NCBI GenBank assembly: GCA_902801985.1
Contig: CADCKD010000014.1
Location: 45,525-109,524, forward strand
Length of the DNA stretch: 64,000 nucleotides
From: an uncultured bacterium
GTDB lineage: Bacteria > Cyanobacteriota > Vampirovibrionia > Gastranaerophilales > Gastranaerophilaceae
Reading direction: 5' to 3'
The notes under the pieces were generated by a model. The model was not told the origin of the DNA and did not search any database. It saw only the letters and a list, made by a program, of their open reading frames with translations. Made by a program: the position numbers and the translations under genes. Below are positions 1 to 8,578 of this stretch, piece after piece (position 1 is the stretch's first letter; each line of letters opens with the position of its first letter).

Positions 1-216
1 ATTTATTTTTGTATCTTTGTAGTTAATTGCAATATTTTTGGAAAGAATGGTAATCCCTCTTTCTCTTTCTAAATCATTACTATCAAGTACTCGTTCTTCA
101 ACGTGTTGATTTTCCCTAAAGACTCCGGCTTGTTTCAATAAACAGTCAACAAGTGTTGTTTTACCGTGGTCAACGTGTGCTATTATCGCTATATTTCGAA
201 TGTTTTTTTCTGTCAT
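1..216 (-). CDS. typA: TypA/BipA ribosome-associated GTPase, N-terminal part
   Basis: The reading frame runs off the left edge of the window, so only the first 72 residues are visible. The protein starts [20 protein letters not shown], with the P-loop G1 motif AHVDHGKTT at residues 13-21, then a [21 protein letters not shown] stretch, the switch I/G2 signature typical of TypA/BipA rather than EF-G or LepA. TypA is a translational GTPase that binds the 70S ribosome and supports growth under stress and low temperature. The ATG at 214-216 is preceded on the minus strand by a GGCGGAAG ribosome binding site. Divergence from the next genes cannot be judged. The identification is secure for the family. 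Confidence 0.93.
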   Translation of the reverse strand, partial: MTEKNIRNIAIIAHVDHGKTTLVDCLLKQAGVFRENQHVEERVLDSNDLERERGITILSKNIAINYKDTKIN

Positions 217-327
217 ACTTCCGCCAATCAAATTTGTTTAGTGTATAAATTACACTTTTATAATAAAACAGACAATTTATTTTTTCAACACATAAAGTTT
301 GTATAAATATAAAATTTGTTAAAAATA

Positions 328-1707
328 TTATTCATCTTTATATGCAATATGTGAACAAGTAAGGCATATTATCCCGAATATTATTCCTACAAACATTGTG
401 TAGTGGTACGCAGATAAAAACGACAGAACTTCTCCTTTATGAGAAAGTATGTTTTTGAAGCTTTCAAATAATGTTATAGTTATTGCAACACCAAGTATAT
501 TCCCAAGATTTCTTGATAGTGACAGTATCCCGCTTGCAATACCCAGCTCTTCTTTTTTTACGCTTGTTATAATTGCGTTGTTAGATGGTGATTGGAAAAA
601 ACCGTTTCCGATTCCCATTATTATAGAAGCCAAAACGACCTCCCATAAAGGTGTTTTTGTGTTAAATGTTGTGAAAATTATTAGTGCAAATATGTAAATC
701 CCGGGGCCAATCTGTGTTAAGACTCTGCTCCCATGTTTTCCTGCGTAGCCGCCTGCAAATGGTGCAACAATTGAGGATGCAACCGAGTAAGGAAGTACTA
801 AAAGCCCTGTTATAAAGGCATTTAGCTGCAGAACTCCTTGTAAAAATAGCGGTAAAAGTATTGCATTAGTAAACATTGTCATATAAGAAGTCATAACTGC
901 TATATTCCCAAATGTAAATGCTTTAATTTTAAACATCTTAAAGTTAATCATAGGGTAATTTATCTTTTTGTCTCTAAAGTAAAAAAGCCCTCCAAAAATC
1001 AATGTTATAACTCCAAGAATTATTATTTGCAGGGATTTCCATCCCCAGTGGTGTCCTTCAGAAATTGCTAAAAGTAAAGCAAAGAGTGCAATTGAAAAAT
1101 AGATAAATCCTTTGTAATCAAATTTGAAATTCTTATGTGGAGAATATGAGGGTATAAGCTTGTAACTTAGTATTGCCCCGACAATTGCGAATGGCACTGA
1201 TGGTAAAAATATTGTTCTCCAGCCAAAAAAATGTATACACGCACCACCAACTGCAGGTCCGAGCAATCCTCCTACGGCAACTAATGATGCGTTTAATCCA
1301 AGAGCCCTTCCTCTATTTTCTCCTTTAAACATTGTGGCAATTGCTCCCGGACCGTTTGCAAGCATTATTGATGCGCCAAGAGCTTCAATACATCTTGAGA
1401 CTATCAGTAATTTAAAGTTCGGAGATAAATAGTTTAAAAAAGCTCCTATTCCAAAAATTAAAAAGCCTAATGAATAAATTTTATTTTTGGGAAATATATC
1501 CCCAAGTTTTCCAAAGAAAGGTAAAAACACGGTTAAAACAAGCATGTACGCAATTATTACCCATTGCACTTGATTTAAAGTTATGTTTAACCCTTTTGCA
1601 ATGGGGTAAAGAGCAAGCTGAACAGTACTTGAATCTAACATTCCCAAAAAATTGCCCAGTATAATAAGTATGCAAATTATCCACTTAATTCTAATATCTG
1701 AATCCAT
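328..1707 (-). CDS. MFS drug:H+ antiporter (DHA2/EmrB-QacA type)
   Basis: Integral inner-membrane exporter of 459 residues, nearly all hydrophobic helices and consistent with the 14-helix DHA2 subgroup. Visible family motifs are the D1-like LDSSTVQLALYPI (residues about 24-36), motif A GKLGDIFPKNK (66-76) in the first cytoplasmic loop, and the antiporter motif C GGLLGPAVGG (146-155) in helix 5. The long hydrophilic arm common in 12-helix transporters is absent. Proteins of this group export amphiphilic drugs or metabolites in exchange for protons; the substrate cannot be read from sequence. It is transcribed alone, towards typA, with an upstream region of about 150 bp shared with the divergent pilin-like operon. 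No adjacent TetR or MarR regulator is present. Confidence 0.85.
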   Translation of the reverse strand: MDSDIRIKWIICILIILGNFLGMLDSSTVQLALYPIAKGLNITLNQVQWVIIAYMLVLTVFLPFFGKLGDIFPKNKIYSLGFLIFGIGAFLNYLSPNFKLLIVSRCIEALGASIMLANGPGAIATMFKGENRGRALGLNASLVAVGGLLGPAVGGACIHFFGWRTIFLPSVPFAIVGAILSYKLIPSYSPHKNFKFDYKGFIYFSIALFALLLAISEGHHWGWKSLQIIILGVITLIFGGLFYFRDKKINYPMINFKMFKIKAFTFGNIAVMTSYMTMFTNAILLPLFLQGVLQLNAFITGLLVLPYSVASSIVAPFAGGYAGKHGSRVLTQIGPGIYIFALIIFTTFNTKTPLWEVVLASIIMGIGNGFFQSPSNNAIITSVKKEELGIASGILSLSRNLGNILGVAITITLFESFKNILSHKGEVLSFLSAYHYTMFVGIIFGIICLTCSHIAYKDE

Positions 1708-1819
1708 GACATAGTAATTCTATCATATAAAGTTTTGTGTAGTGTAAAGTTTTATTTAATATTGTTAAATCAATAATGGCTTTAACTGTAATATTTCCTT
1801 GTCAACGGGCTTTTTTATA

Positions 1820-1848
1820 TTGAAACTCATGTATAATTATGTTATAAT
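1820..1848 (+). promoter_or_regulatory. Sigma-70-type promoter for the pilin/S74 operon
   Basis: TTGAAA at 1820-1825 and a perfect TATAAT at 1843-1848 are separated by 17 bp. Transcription would begin near 1855. That leaves the ATG at 1863 almost leaderless, but places the GGAGG at 1873-1877 inside the transcript, which supports the in-frame TTG at 1884 as the real start of the downstream gene. Confidence 0.6.
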
Positions 1849-1883
1849 AAGAATATATTTTTATGAGGATACGGAGGATGATC

Positions 1884-4163
1884 TTGTCTACAAGGAAAGC
1901 TTTTTCACTAACTGAGTTATTGATTGTTTTGGTTATTGTTGCGGTTCTTTTTATGGCTGCTTTGCCTGTTGTGACAAAAAGAAAAGTAAATAACTATTTG
2001 AATAATGCTGTATGGAATTATGTCGAAGGTGATGACAACCGTAATGCATATTTTCACATAGGAAATGAAGAAGATAAAAAAGATAAGTCTGCTTCTGCGC
2101 TTATTGGGCTCAGTGATGCTGGTAAACATGGAAAGTTGACAGTGTATTCGAACTCCGAAGTTTGCAATAATGGTATTTGCAAGTCTGACAGTGATAAAAC
2201 TATCCAACGTCAAATTCAGTTCAGATACGGACAGGGAAACGGTACTTTTGCCGGGACGCTTTTTGCAGATAAGTACAACATGTTACTTGGCGGGCGTTAT
2301 GATAAATTTCTGAATGATAATTACAAAGATTATTATAATAATACCTCTGATGTGAATAAACAATATTATAACAAATATAATACTGTTTTAGGAATTGATA
2401 CCGCAGAAAATATTGATATGCTCGGTCGATCTGTTATTATTGGTAATAACAGTTTTACAGCTTATAACAATATAGAGGATTTAATCGGTAATACAAATTT
2501 GCTTCCTGAATCTTTCGACAAGGACAAATTTGCTGACTACGTAGAAGCGTATGCGAAGATTAGCAACTTCCAAAACTTGATTGCTATTGGTAATAATGTA
2601 TATTCGCGGGGGTTTGCAAATTTAGGCCTTGGTGAAAATCACGGGAATATTTTTATTGGGCATAATAGCGCAGGGATTTTAAACTCATTGTATGAAGTTA
2701 ACAAAGAAGAATTCGAAGATTCGAACTTTAAAGCCGATGATTACATGAACAAAAATAATACTATTGTCGGTTATAATGCTTTATCTTCCCGTGAAGAAAT
2801 AAAAAGAACTAAATACCAAGATAATGTTATTTTAGGTGCAAATACAGGAGGATATTACAGAGAAACTGGTGACAATTACTCTCCTGGCGGGTGGAATAAA
2901 ATTGCTCGAAATGTAATTATTGGATCTGAATATAAAAGTAATAATGCATCTGATAACGTTATTATAGGGTATGGTGCGTATGATAATAGCAACCTTTCAT
3001 TAGGTGGCGCTTACAAATATGATTCAGATCCGGGCATGAAGTATTTAACCGCAATAGGTTACGGTGCTTGTAATTCCATAGGTATCCCAACAGGTGATGC
3101 TGGTGCAAAGTTCCCTAGAACTTGTATTGGTGTTGGGTCTGCTCAAGTTGTTGGTGAATACTTTGAAGAAGGTTCACCATTTGAAAACGTAAATATTATT
3201 GCAGGCAATTATGCCTATCCTCAAGGGGATGAGCGTATATATATAGGGTCTTATTCCAATGCACGTGACGCAGTATCAGGTAACTCTAAAAGTGATAAAG
3301 GGTTCTTTGCAGGAAGAGCTCCAATAGAGATTCATAATGTACCAGAGTCTGGAGATGAAACTAAAATTGCAATGGGTCCTTCTGTAATATTAAATACTCA
3401 TCTTGTTGTGCGGGGTATGTATTATGATACTGTCGGAAGTCCTAATTATGACAAATCCGATCAAGTTCCGGAAAAAGTAACAGCATATCTTTATTCTTCC
3501 CCAGCTCAAGAAATAGAAGGATTTTATCCTGATCCTGATGAAGACAAAATGTGTGTCTTTAGAAGAAGCGATCGTACTCTAGGAGAGGCTTATGGTCCAT
3601 TCCCTTATAATTCAAATGATTCTGTTCCTTATGCATATTATTGTAATACAGCAACCCCTTTGAAGTTAAAATCGAAAATTTCTAATAATTTGCGTTATTA
3701 TGGCAATGGTATTACTGAAGAATACGCAGTGTCATATACGGACCTTATGGGCAAAAAAGATGAATATTTTCCAATGTTAAAATCATCTGATATAAGATTA
3801 AAAACTAATATTAGTGACAACAATGACGGATTGGATAAATTACTTCAGCTAAAACCATATAATTATACATACAAGGCGGACTTATTAGGTATCCCGCAGG
3901 TTGGTGTTATAGCTCAAGATTTGCAAAAAATCTTTCCTAATTCTGTTACAAAAGGAAAAGATGGGTTCTTAAGAATTCGCTGGGACGAAATGTTTTATGC
4001 AATGATTAATGCTATAAAAACACTTGGTGTAAAAATAGAAAAAATTGCTTCTGATATTTCCGGGTTGGAGATATCTACCTTGCAAATAAAAAATCAACAT
4101 AAGGCACTAAAAAAAGAAATTGTTAATCTTAATGCCAGAGCTGCCAGATTGGAGCGTAAATAA
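1884..4163 (+). CDS. Type IV pilin-like fibre protein with C-terminal S74 intramolecular chaperone
   Basis: A large secreted fibre-like protein of 759 residues from the TTG start (766 if started at ATG 1863). I chose TTG 1884 because GGAGG lies 6 nt upstream and the resulting leader STRKA|FSLTE is a short class III prepilin leader: cleavage after Ala, Phe at +1, Glu at +5, then a hydrophobic helix (LLIVLVIVAVLFMAAL). The central 550 residues contain irregular copies of an x-I-x-G motif (VIIGNNSF, IFIGHNSAG, TIVGYNAL, VIIGYGAYDN, TAIGYGAC), as in trimeric beta-helix or YadA-head-like fibres. The C-terminus carries a peptidase S74 domain with SDIRLK (Ser642 and Lys647 in the ATG 1863 numbering; subtract 7 for the TTG start), GVIAQDLQKIFPNSV and IRWDEMFYAMINAIK, then a coiled-coil tail. 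In phage tail spikes this domain assists trimerisation and cuts itself off at the Ser using the Ser-Lys dyad. The role here is inferred: a surface adhesin or pseudopilin tip. Confidence 0.8.
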   Translation: MSTRKAFSLTELLIVLVIVAVLFMAALPVVTKRKVNNYLNNAVWNYVEGDDNRNAYFHIGNEEDKKDKSASALIGLSDAGKHGKLTVYSNSEVCNNGICKSDSDKTIQRQIQFRYGQGNGTFAGTLFADKYNMLLGGRYDKFLNDNYKDYYNNTSDVNKQYYNKYNTVLGIDTAENIDMLGRSVIIGNNSFTAYNNIEDLIGNTNLLPESFDKDKFADYVEAYAKISNFQNLIAIGNNVYSRGFANLGLGENHGNIFIGHNSAGILNSLYEVNKEEFEDSNFKADDYMNKNNTIVGYNALSSREEIKRTKYQDNVILGANTGGYYRETGDNYSPGGWNKIARNVIIGSEYKSNNASDNVIIGYGAYDNSNLSLGGAYKYDSDPGMKYLTAIGYGACNSIGIPTGDAGAKFPRTCIGVGSAQVVGEYFEEGSPFENVNIIAGNYAYPQGDERIYIGSYSNARDAVSGNSKSDKGFFAGRAPIEIHNVPESGDETKIAMGPSVILNTHLVVRGMYYDTVGSPNYDKSDQVPEKVTAYLYSSPAQEIEGFYPDPDEDKMCVFRRSDRTLGEAYGPFPYNSNDSVPYAYYCNTATPLKLKSKISNNLRYYGNGITEEYAVSYTDLMGKKDEYFPMLKSSDIRLKTNISDNNDGLDKLLQLKPYNYTYKADLLGIPQVGVIAQDLQKIFPNSVTKGKDGFLRIRWDEMFYAMINAIKTLGVKIEKIASDISGLEISTLQIKNQHKALKKEIVNLNARAARLERK

Positions 4164-6355
4164 TGAGAAAAAATGTTATAAAAAAAGCTTTTACCTTGCT
4201 AGAGTTAATGGTCATTATGACTGTTATGACTATACTGCTTGCGGCTTTGTCTCCGATGTTTACAGGAAGAGCAAATCCTTCAAGCGATATTGTATGGCAT
4301 TATGTTCAAGGTGATAGAAGTGATAATGCATATTCAAATCCAATCAATTCTTATCTTAAATCAGGTTTTTATATTGGAATAGCTCCGGATCTTGTTGATA
4401 TGGCATTAATGGATACTGCAAGGGTTACAATTAGACCATCTCAAGTGTTTAACCAACCTCAGATGGAGTTAGGTTATCAAGGTGAAAAAGTTGCTACGAT
4501 TTTCGTAAACCCTGAGAATACATTATTTGGCAGTAGTTTTGAGGATATTATAACTAATGGCAGTACAAAACCCCTAAATAATAATAATGCTTATGGTAAT
4601 ACTGCCTATGGTATAGATGCGCTAAAATCAATAAAAAAAGCAAAAAGAAATACTGCAATAGGGTATGGTTCTGCTAGTGAGATAAAGGATCAGACTGATA
4701 ATACTATTATCGGAACGTGGAATTCTCCTTTGGTAATGGAAGATAGTTCGAATATGAATACTATCATTGGTAATTTTAGCGATAAAGACATACATATTGG
4801 TAGTGAAAATACAATTGTTGGAGACAATGATGGTGTAGAATCTGGTACAGATAATAAACAGAATACTTTAATTGGTAAAAATGCTGCTCCTAAGTTAAAT
4901 GCGATGAATAATACAATAATCGGTTCTTATGCCGCGCCAAATTTGACAACCGGAACCGGTAATACAATTATTGGTTCAGCGTCGTATAAAGATGCTGATG
5001 GAATAACTCATTACAGGCCATTGTCAAAAGGTAAAAACAATACATTGATAGGTGTAAATTCAGGTTTTGGTTTGGGTCCTGAAGCGGAAAATAAAACCTG
5101 TATCGGTTATGGTTCATGTCCAAAGATTGAGGGATCTGATTATGATAAATTAGGACTTTTAAATGATAAAGTCACTCGTGTTTTTATCGGCGGTCCCCCA
5201 AGACATGCAGATGCTTCTCAGGATTTCGGTGGTTATGCAGTTCTTGAGGTACATAATTCTCCAAATAAACATGCGTTAAGGCACGCTCTTGTTGGTGATA
5301 ATATAAAAGCTTACGATAGAAATAGTTTTATAATTAATAACGGCAAAGGGGACGAATCTGTTATTATAAATGGGAATTTGATTGTACGTGGTCAAACATA
5401 TTTGGGCGGTGTTCCTTCAGTGATTTTCCCCGATTATAATAGTAATCCTACAGCCTCAAATGCTAATAATAGCATGCCTTTATATGGTATGTCGTATGAT
5501 TGGGTCGGAACAGGTGAAAAATCAAAAGTTTTTTATGCAAAAGACGGTAACAAAATTGCTGATAGTGTATATGCTTCAAAAAAAGTCGGCGGGTATTCCC
5601 CATATTTAAATACTCCTGATAGTGGTGCTATACGGAGATCCACATATTACCATAAAGTTCATTGTACTTGTGCTCCGGAGCATACTTCGTATGATTGGTC
5701 TTCGGTTAAGTCAGCTGGTGGATATTCTGTTGCAGACATTATAAAATATCGTTCAGTTGATAATCCCAATCATTATAAAACTGTAAGAAATTTAATATAC
5801 TCTGATGAAAAAGGCTATACCGATGAATCTATAGGTGGTACTGGTATAGTGAAGTATAATACGAGTCTTTTGCTTGATAGTGTTGAGAGGGACTTGTATA
5901 CATATAATTTTGCGCATATCGGTAATCAAAATGGTTCATGTTGTCCATATTTGTATACATATAAGTCTACAACTTCTGATGCAAGATTAAAAAATATTGG
6001 CAAAGAGTTTACTGATGGTTTGGATAAGATAAAACAATTAAAAGTATTTAATTATACATTCAAATCTGACCCGAATAAGACTCATAATGTTGGTGTTATT
6101 GCGCAAGATTTGAAAAAAGTATTTCCAAACGCCGTATTTAAAGGTAAAGACGGATATTATTCTATTCGTTGGGATGAAATGTTCTATGCCGCAATTAATG
6201 CTGTTAAAGAAATAAATTCTCGAGTTGAAACTCTTGCAAATAGGGTTAATAAAGATATTGAAAGAGTAAAGGCCTTAAAAGCTGAAAATGCTCAACTGGC
6301 AAAGAAATTAGAAGAATTGGCAATTGAGCTGACTGCGCTTGAGAATAAAAAATAA
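4163..6355 (+). CDS. Second type IV pilin-like fibre protein with C-terminal S74 chaperone
   Basis: A 730-residue paralogue of the preceding gene and translationally coupled to it: the stop and start overlap as TAATG, with GGAGCG upstream. The prepilin leader is MRKNVIKKA|FTLLE, with cleavage predicted after Ala9, Glu14 at the conserved +5 position, and a hydrophobic helix to about residue 30. From about residue 145 to 330 there are regularly spaced NTxIG units (NTAIGYGSA, NTIIGTWN, NTIIGNFS, NTIVGDND, NTLIGKNA, NTIIGSYAA, NTLIGVNSG). The S74 domain begins at SDARLK (Ser605, Lys610), followed by GVIAQDLKKVFPNAV and IRWDEMFYAAINAVK, then a heptad-like tail (about 640-730). The Ser-Lys pair is spaced as in the upstream protein. 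The function is inferred as a partner fibre subunit, probably displayed by the type IV pilus or type II secretion machinery, whose genes are not in this window. Confidence 0.8.
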   Translation: MRKNVIKKAFTLLELMVIMTVMTILLAALSPMFTGRANPSSDIVWHYVQGDRSDNAYSNPINSYLKSGFYIGIAPDLVDMALMDTARVTIRPSQVFNQPQMELGYQGEKVATIFVNPENTLFGSSFEDIITNGSTKPLNNNNAYGNTAYGIDALKSIKKAKRNTAIGYGSASEIKDQTDNTIIGTWNSPLVMEDSSNMNTIIGNFSDKDIHIGSENTIVGDNDGVESGTDNKQNTLIGKNAAPKLNAMNNTIIGSYAAPNLTTGTGNTIIGSASYKDADGITHYRPLSKGKNNTLIGVNSGFGLGPEAENKTCIGYGSCPKIEGSDYDKLGLLNDKVTRVFIGGPPRHADASQDFGGYAVLEVHNSPNKHALRHALVGDNIKAYDRNSFIINNGKGDESVIINGNLIVRGQTYLGGVPSVIFPDYNSNPTASNANNSMPLYGMSYDWVGTGEKSKVFYAKDGNKIADSVYASKKVGGYSPYLNTPDSGAIRRSTYYHKVHCTCAPEHTSYDWSSVKSAGGYSVADIIKYRSVDNPNHYKTVRNLIYSDEKGYTDESIGGTGIVKYNTSLLLDSVERDLYTYNFAHIGNQNGSCCPYLYTYKSTTSDARLKNIGKEFTDGLDKIKQLKVFNYTFKSDPNKTHNVGVIAQDLKKVFPNAVFKGKDGYYSIRWDEMFYAAINAVKEINSRVETLANRVNKDIERVKALKAENAQLAKKLEELAIELTALENKK

Positions 6356-6371
6356 TTAATAATTAAAATAT

Positions 6372-6405
6372 AAAAAGTCCTCTTCAAAAAAGAGGACTTT
6401 TTTTG
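6372..6405 (+). terminator. Rho-independent terminator of the pilin/S74 operon
   Basis: AGTCCTCTT and AAGAGGACT form a 9-bp stem around a CAAAA loop, extended by A/T pairs and followed by a run of seven T, starting 20 bp after the second gene's stop. Confidence 0.9.
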
Positions 6406-6511
6406 TAACAAAATCTTAACATATCATCTTAAAATCCTAAAGTTTTTATAAAAAATGCCGATAACGTTATTACAGAAACTTTAAGGAAGACGAAAGGATA
6501 AAAGTTACAAA

Positions 6512-8569
6512 ATGGGATTGGCTGCATCACAAGCGAGATTATTAACCATTACTGCAAGACTTGCAGATAATGAATTACGCTCTCAAACCATTAATAATGC
6601 TAAGATGCGTTTGGCTACTCAAAGTGCCCAAGCAAGCGAAAAGTATGTTAATGCTTTGAACCAATCTGATATGATGTTTCAAAATACAATGCTTGACGGT
6701 ACATCTCAAAATCAACTTTTAACTTTCAATTCTCTAACCGCTTACAGCCCGTATAATACACAATATGGACTTGTAAATGCTGCAGGTTTAGCATTAGTAA
6801 GTGAAGCTGATGCGAATATGTTTGTTGCTTCAGGCGGTAATTGTGAAAAATTCTTAAAATTACACGGTCTTGAATGGCAATCAACATACTTTGATCATGT
6901 CAATAAAGATGAATTAAAGGCTGCTTTGGGAGATGACTATGGTGCTATATATGATAGCATTACGGCTAATGATTATAAGAGATATAGCCCGCAGCCGACT
7001 GATTTAGTCAGCTATTTAAGAGCGATATACGAACATTATGATGCATACGAAGGCTCTTTAGAATATGCAACATTCAGAACTGCTAGTCAAGGCTTTTTAT
7101 CTGAGTTGAAGTCTTCTTCTACCAGATATGAAACCTGGATTTTAGGTGCGCACGAGGATGAAAATGGCGGCAGACTTTCTACTGCGACTGTTATAAATAA
7201 TATTTTAGATAATTTTAAATATAATGCAAACCCAAACTATTGTACTCAGGTAAGTAGTCTGTCTGATAACGGAGCTGATGCAAAAAGAAAGGCTTTTCTT
7301 GCTTCTACTAATGATGAATGGACAGACTTATCTAAAGAATTTTTTGCCTATATATTGTTAAATGTTTCTGATGATTTTATAAATTACTGGCAGAACGACA
7401 ATTTAGCCGGTGTTATTAAAGGTATTTTAGGGTTAAATAATATGGAAATTGCTTCTTCGAATAATTATTATTATTTGAATGGTGATCAAAGAAACTCTGT
7501 ATTTACGATTTCTGATACTGATTTAACATATAATTTTCCCCCTGAAGATGGGGAATCTCCGAAATCTATAACATTTGTAAAAGACGGAGATGAGTATAAA
7601 ATAAACTCTTGTGTTGGTTTAACAAAATCTGAAGATGGCAAATATGCTTATATAGATGATGGTGATAACAGGGAGATATACACAATATCTAATAACCTCT
7701 TGATTGCATCATATGGCTATAAAGATGCAATGGAAGCATACTCTGATGCATTGGGTTCAATGTTGTATGGTTTAATAAATTGCCCTACTGTTTATATGAG
7801 CTGGAATGCTCGTTCAGGTTCATACATGAATGATCTATTGAGTGTTGTTTTTGGCGAACCTGAAAATGGTAATCCTTGGGAAAATATAAATAAATTCGCC
7901 GATTTATTAGGTGTTTCTGATTTCGATCGAACTTCGGACGAGAAGCTTTCTACTGTATTCATGAATATGCGTAAATTAGCTGATATAGAAGAAATGATGA
8001 AACTTTTCTATAATGCGGAGGGCTCTCTTAAAAATAGCGCGATTACTCCTTCCAAAGAATTCAAAAACTTAATGGACATGTACAGAGTTGATGCGTTGGT
8101 ATTTCTCTATGGCGAGCCAAAATACGCTTGGGTTGATACTAAAGATACCGGGAATACAGGTAATCCTGACACTAAAGCTCAATGGCTTACTAATTTGTTC
8201 GAAAGAATGAAAAAAGGTTATAGAGTATTAGAAGACGGTCTAGCTTCTTCTAATGATTGGATTGAGTATGCTCTTCAAAGCGGTTTAGTTACTTTAGAAC
8301 AAGTAGATTCAAGCAACAGATGGATTAATATCGATTATAAAACTTGCGCTGGCATTACAGAACAAACTGACCGTTCTGCTGCTGTTGCAAAAGCTGAAGC
8401 TGAATATAATCGTGCGATGAACGATATTAAACAAAAAGATAGTATTTTTGACCTTCAATTGAAAAATATCGATACAGAACACGCTTCACTTCAACAAGAG
8501 TATGATTCTATACAAAAAGTTATCAATAAAAATATTGAACGTACTATGAAGTTTGACCAAAACGGCTAA
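6512..8569 (+). CDS. MGxxASQAR-family protein, flagellin-like layout, unknown function
   Basis: 685 residues. The first 65 residues (MGLAASQARLLTITARLADN...) and the last 65 (from about AAVAKAEAEYNRAMNDIK to the C-terminus) are charged, Ala-rich and predicted helical coiled coils, while the middle 540 residues are acidic and irregular. The same end motifs occur in the protein at 18961-20004, whose middle is unrelated and much shorter. Conserved helical ends around a variable centre is the plan of flagellins and hook-type proteins, but I see no diagnostic flagellin motif and no signal peptide. It is probably a secreted or surface structural protein of the lineage; this is inference. An AAAGGAT at 6493-6499 lies 13 nt before the ATG. 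It stands alone between a terminator and a repeat array. Confidence 0.65.
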   Translation: MGLAASQARLLTITARLADNELRSQTINNAKMRLATQSAQASEKYVNALNQSDMMFQNTMLDGTSQNQLLTFNSLTAYSPYNTQYGLVNAAGLALVSEADANMFVASGGNCEKFLKLHGLEWQSTYFDHVNKDELKAALGDDYGAIYDSITANDYKRYSPQPTDLVSYLRAIYEHYDAYEGSLEYATFRTASQGFLSELKSSSTRYETWILGAHEDENGGRLSTATVINNILDNFKYNANPNYCTQVSSLSDNGADAKRKAFLASTNDEWTDLSKEFFAYILLNVSDDFINYWQNDNLAGVIKGILGLNNMEIASSNNYYYLNGDQRNSVFTISDTDLTYNFPPEDGESPKSITFVKDGDEYKINSCVGLTKSEDGKYAYIDDGDNREIYTISNNLLIASYGYKDAMEAYSDALGSMLYGLINCPTVYMSWNARSGSYMNDLLSVVFGEPENGNPWENINKFADLLGVSDFDRTSDEKLSTVFMNMRKLADIEEMMKLFYNAEGSLKNSAITPSKEFKNLMDMYRVDALVFLYGEPKYAWVDTKDTGNTGNPDTKAQWLTNLFERMKKGYRVLEDGLASSNDWIEYALQSGLVTLEQVDSSNRWINIDYKTCAGITEQTDRSAAVAKAEAEYNRAMNDIKQKDSIFDLQLKNIDTEHASLQQEYDSIQKVINKNIERTMKFDQNG

Positions 8570-8578
8570 GGGGGGGGG
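8570..8578 (+). repeat. Nine-G homopolymer directly after a stop codon
   Basis: Nine consecutive G directly follow the TAA stop (8567-8569) of the preceding gene. The tract lies outside the reading frame, so length changes would not alter that protein. It begins the tandem array described next. Confidence 0.8.

Noticed and set aside
240-256. AGTGTA/TACACT hairpin downstream of the MFS gene as a terminator
   Set aside because: The stem is only 6 bp of mostly A/T pairs and no T-run follows on the minus strand.
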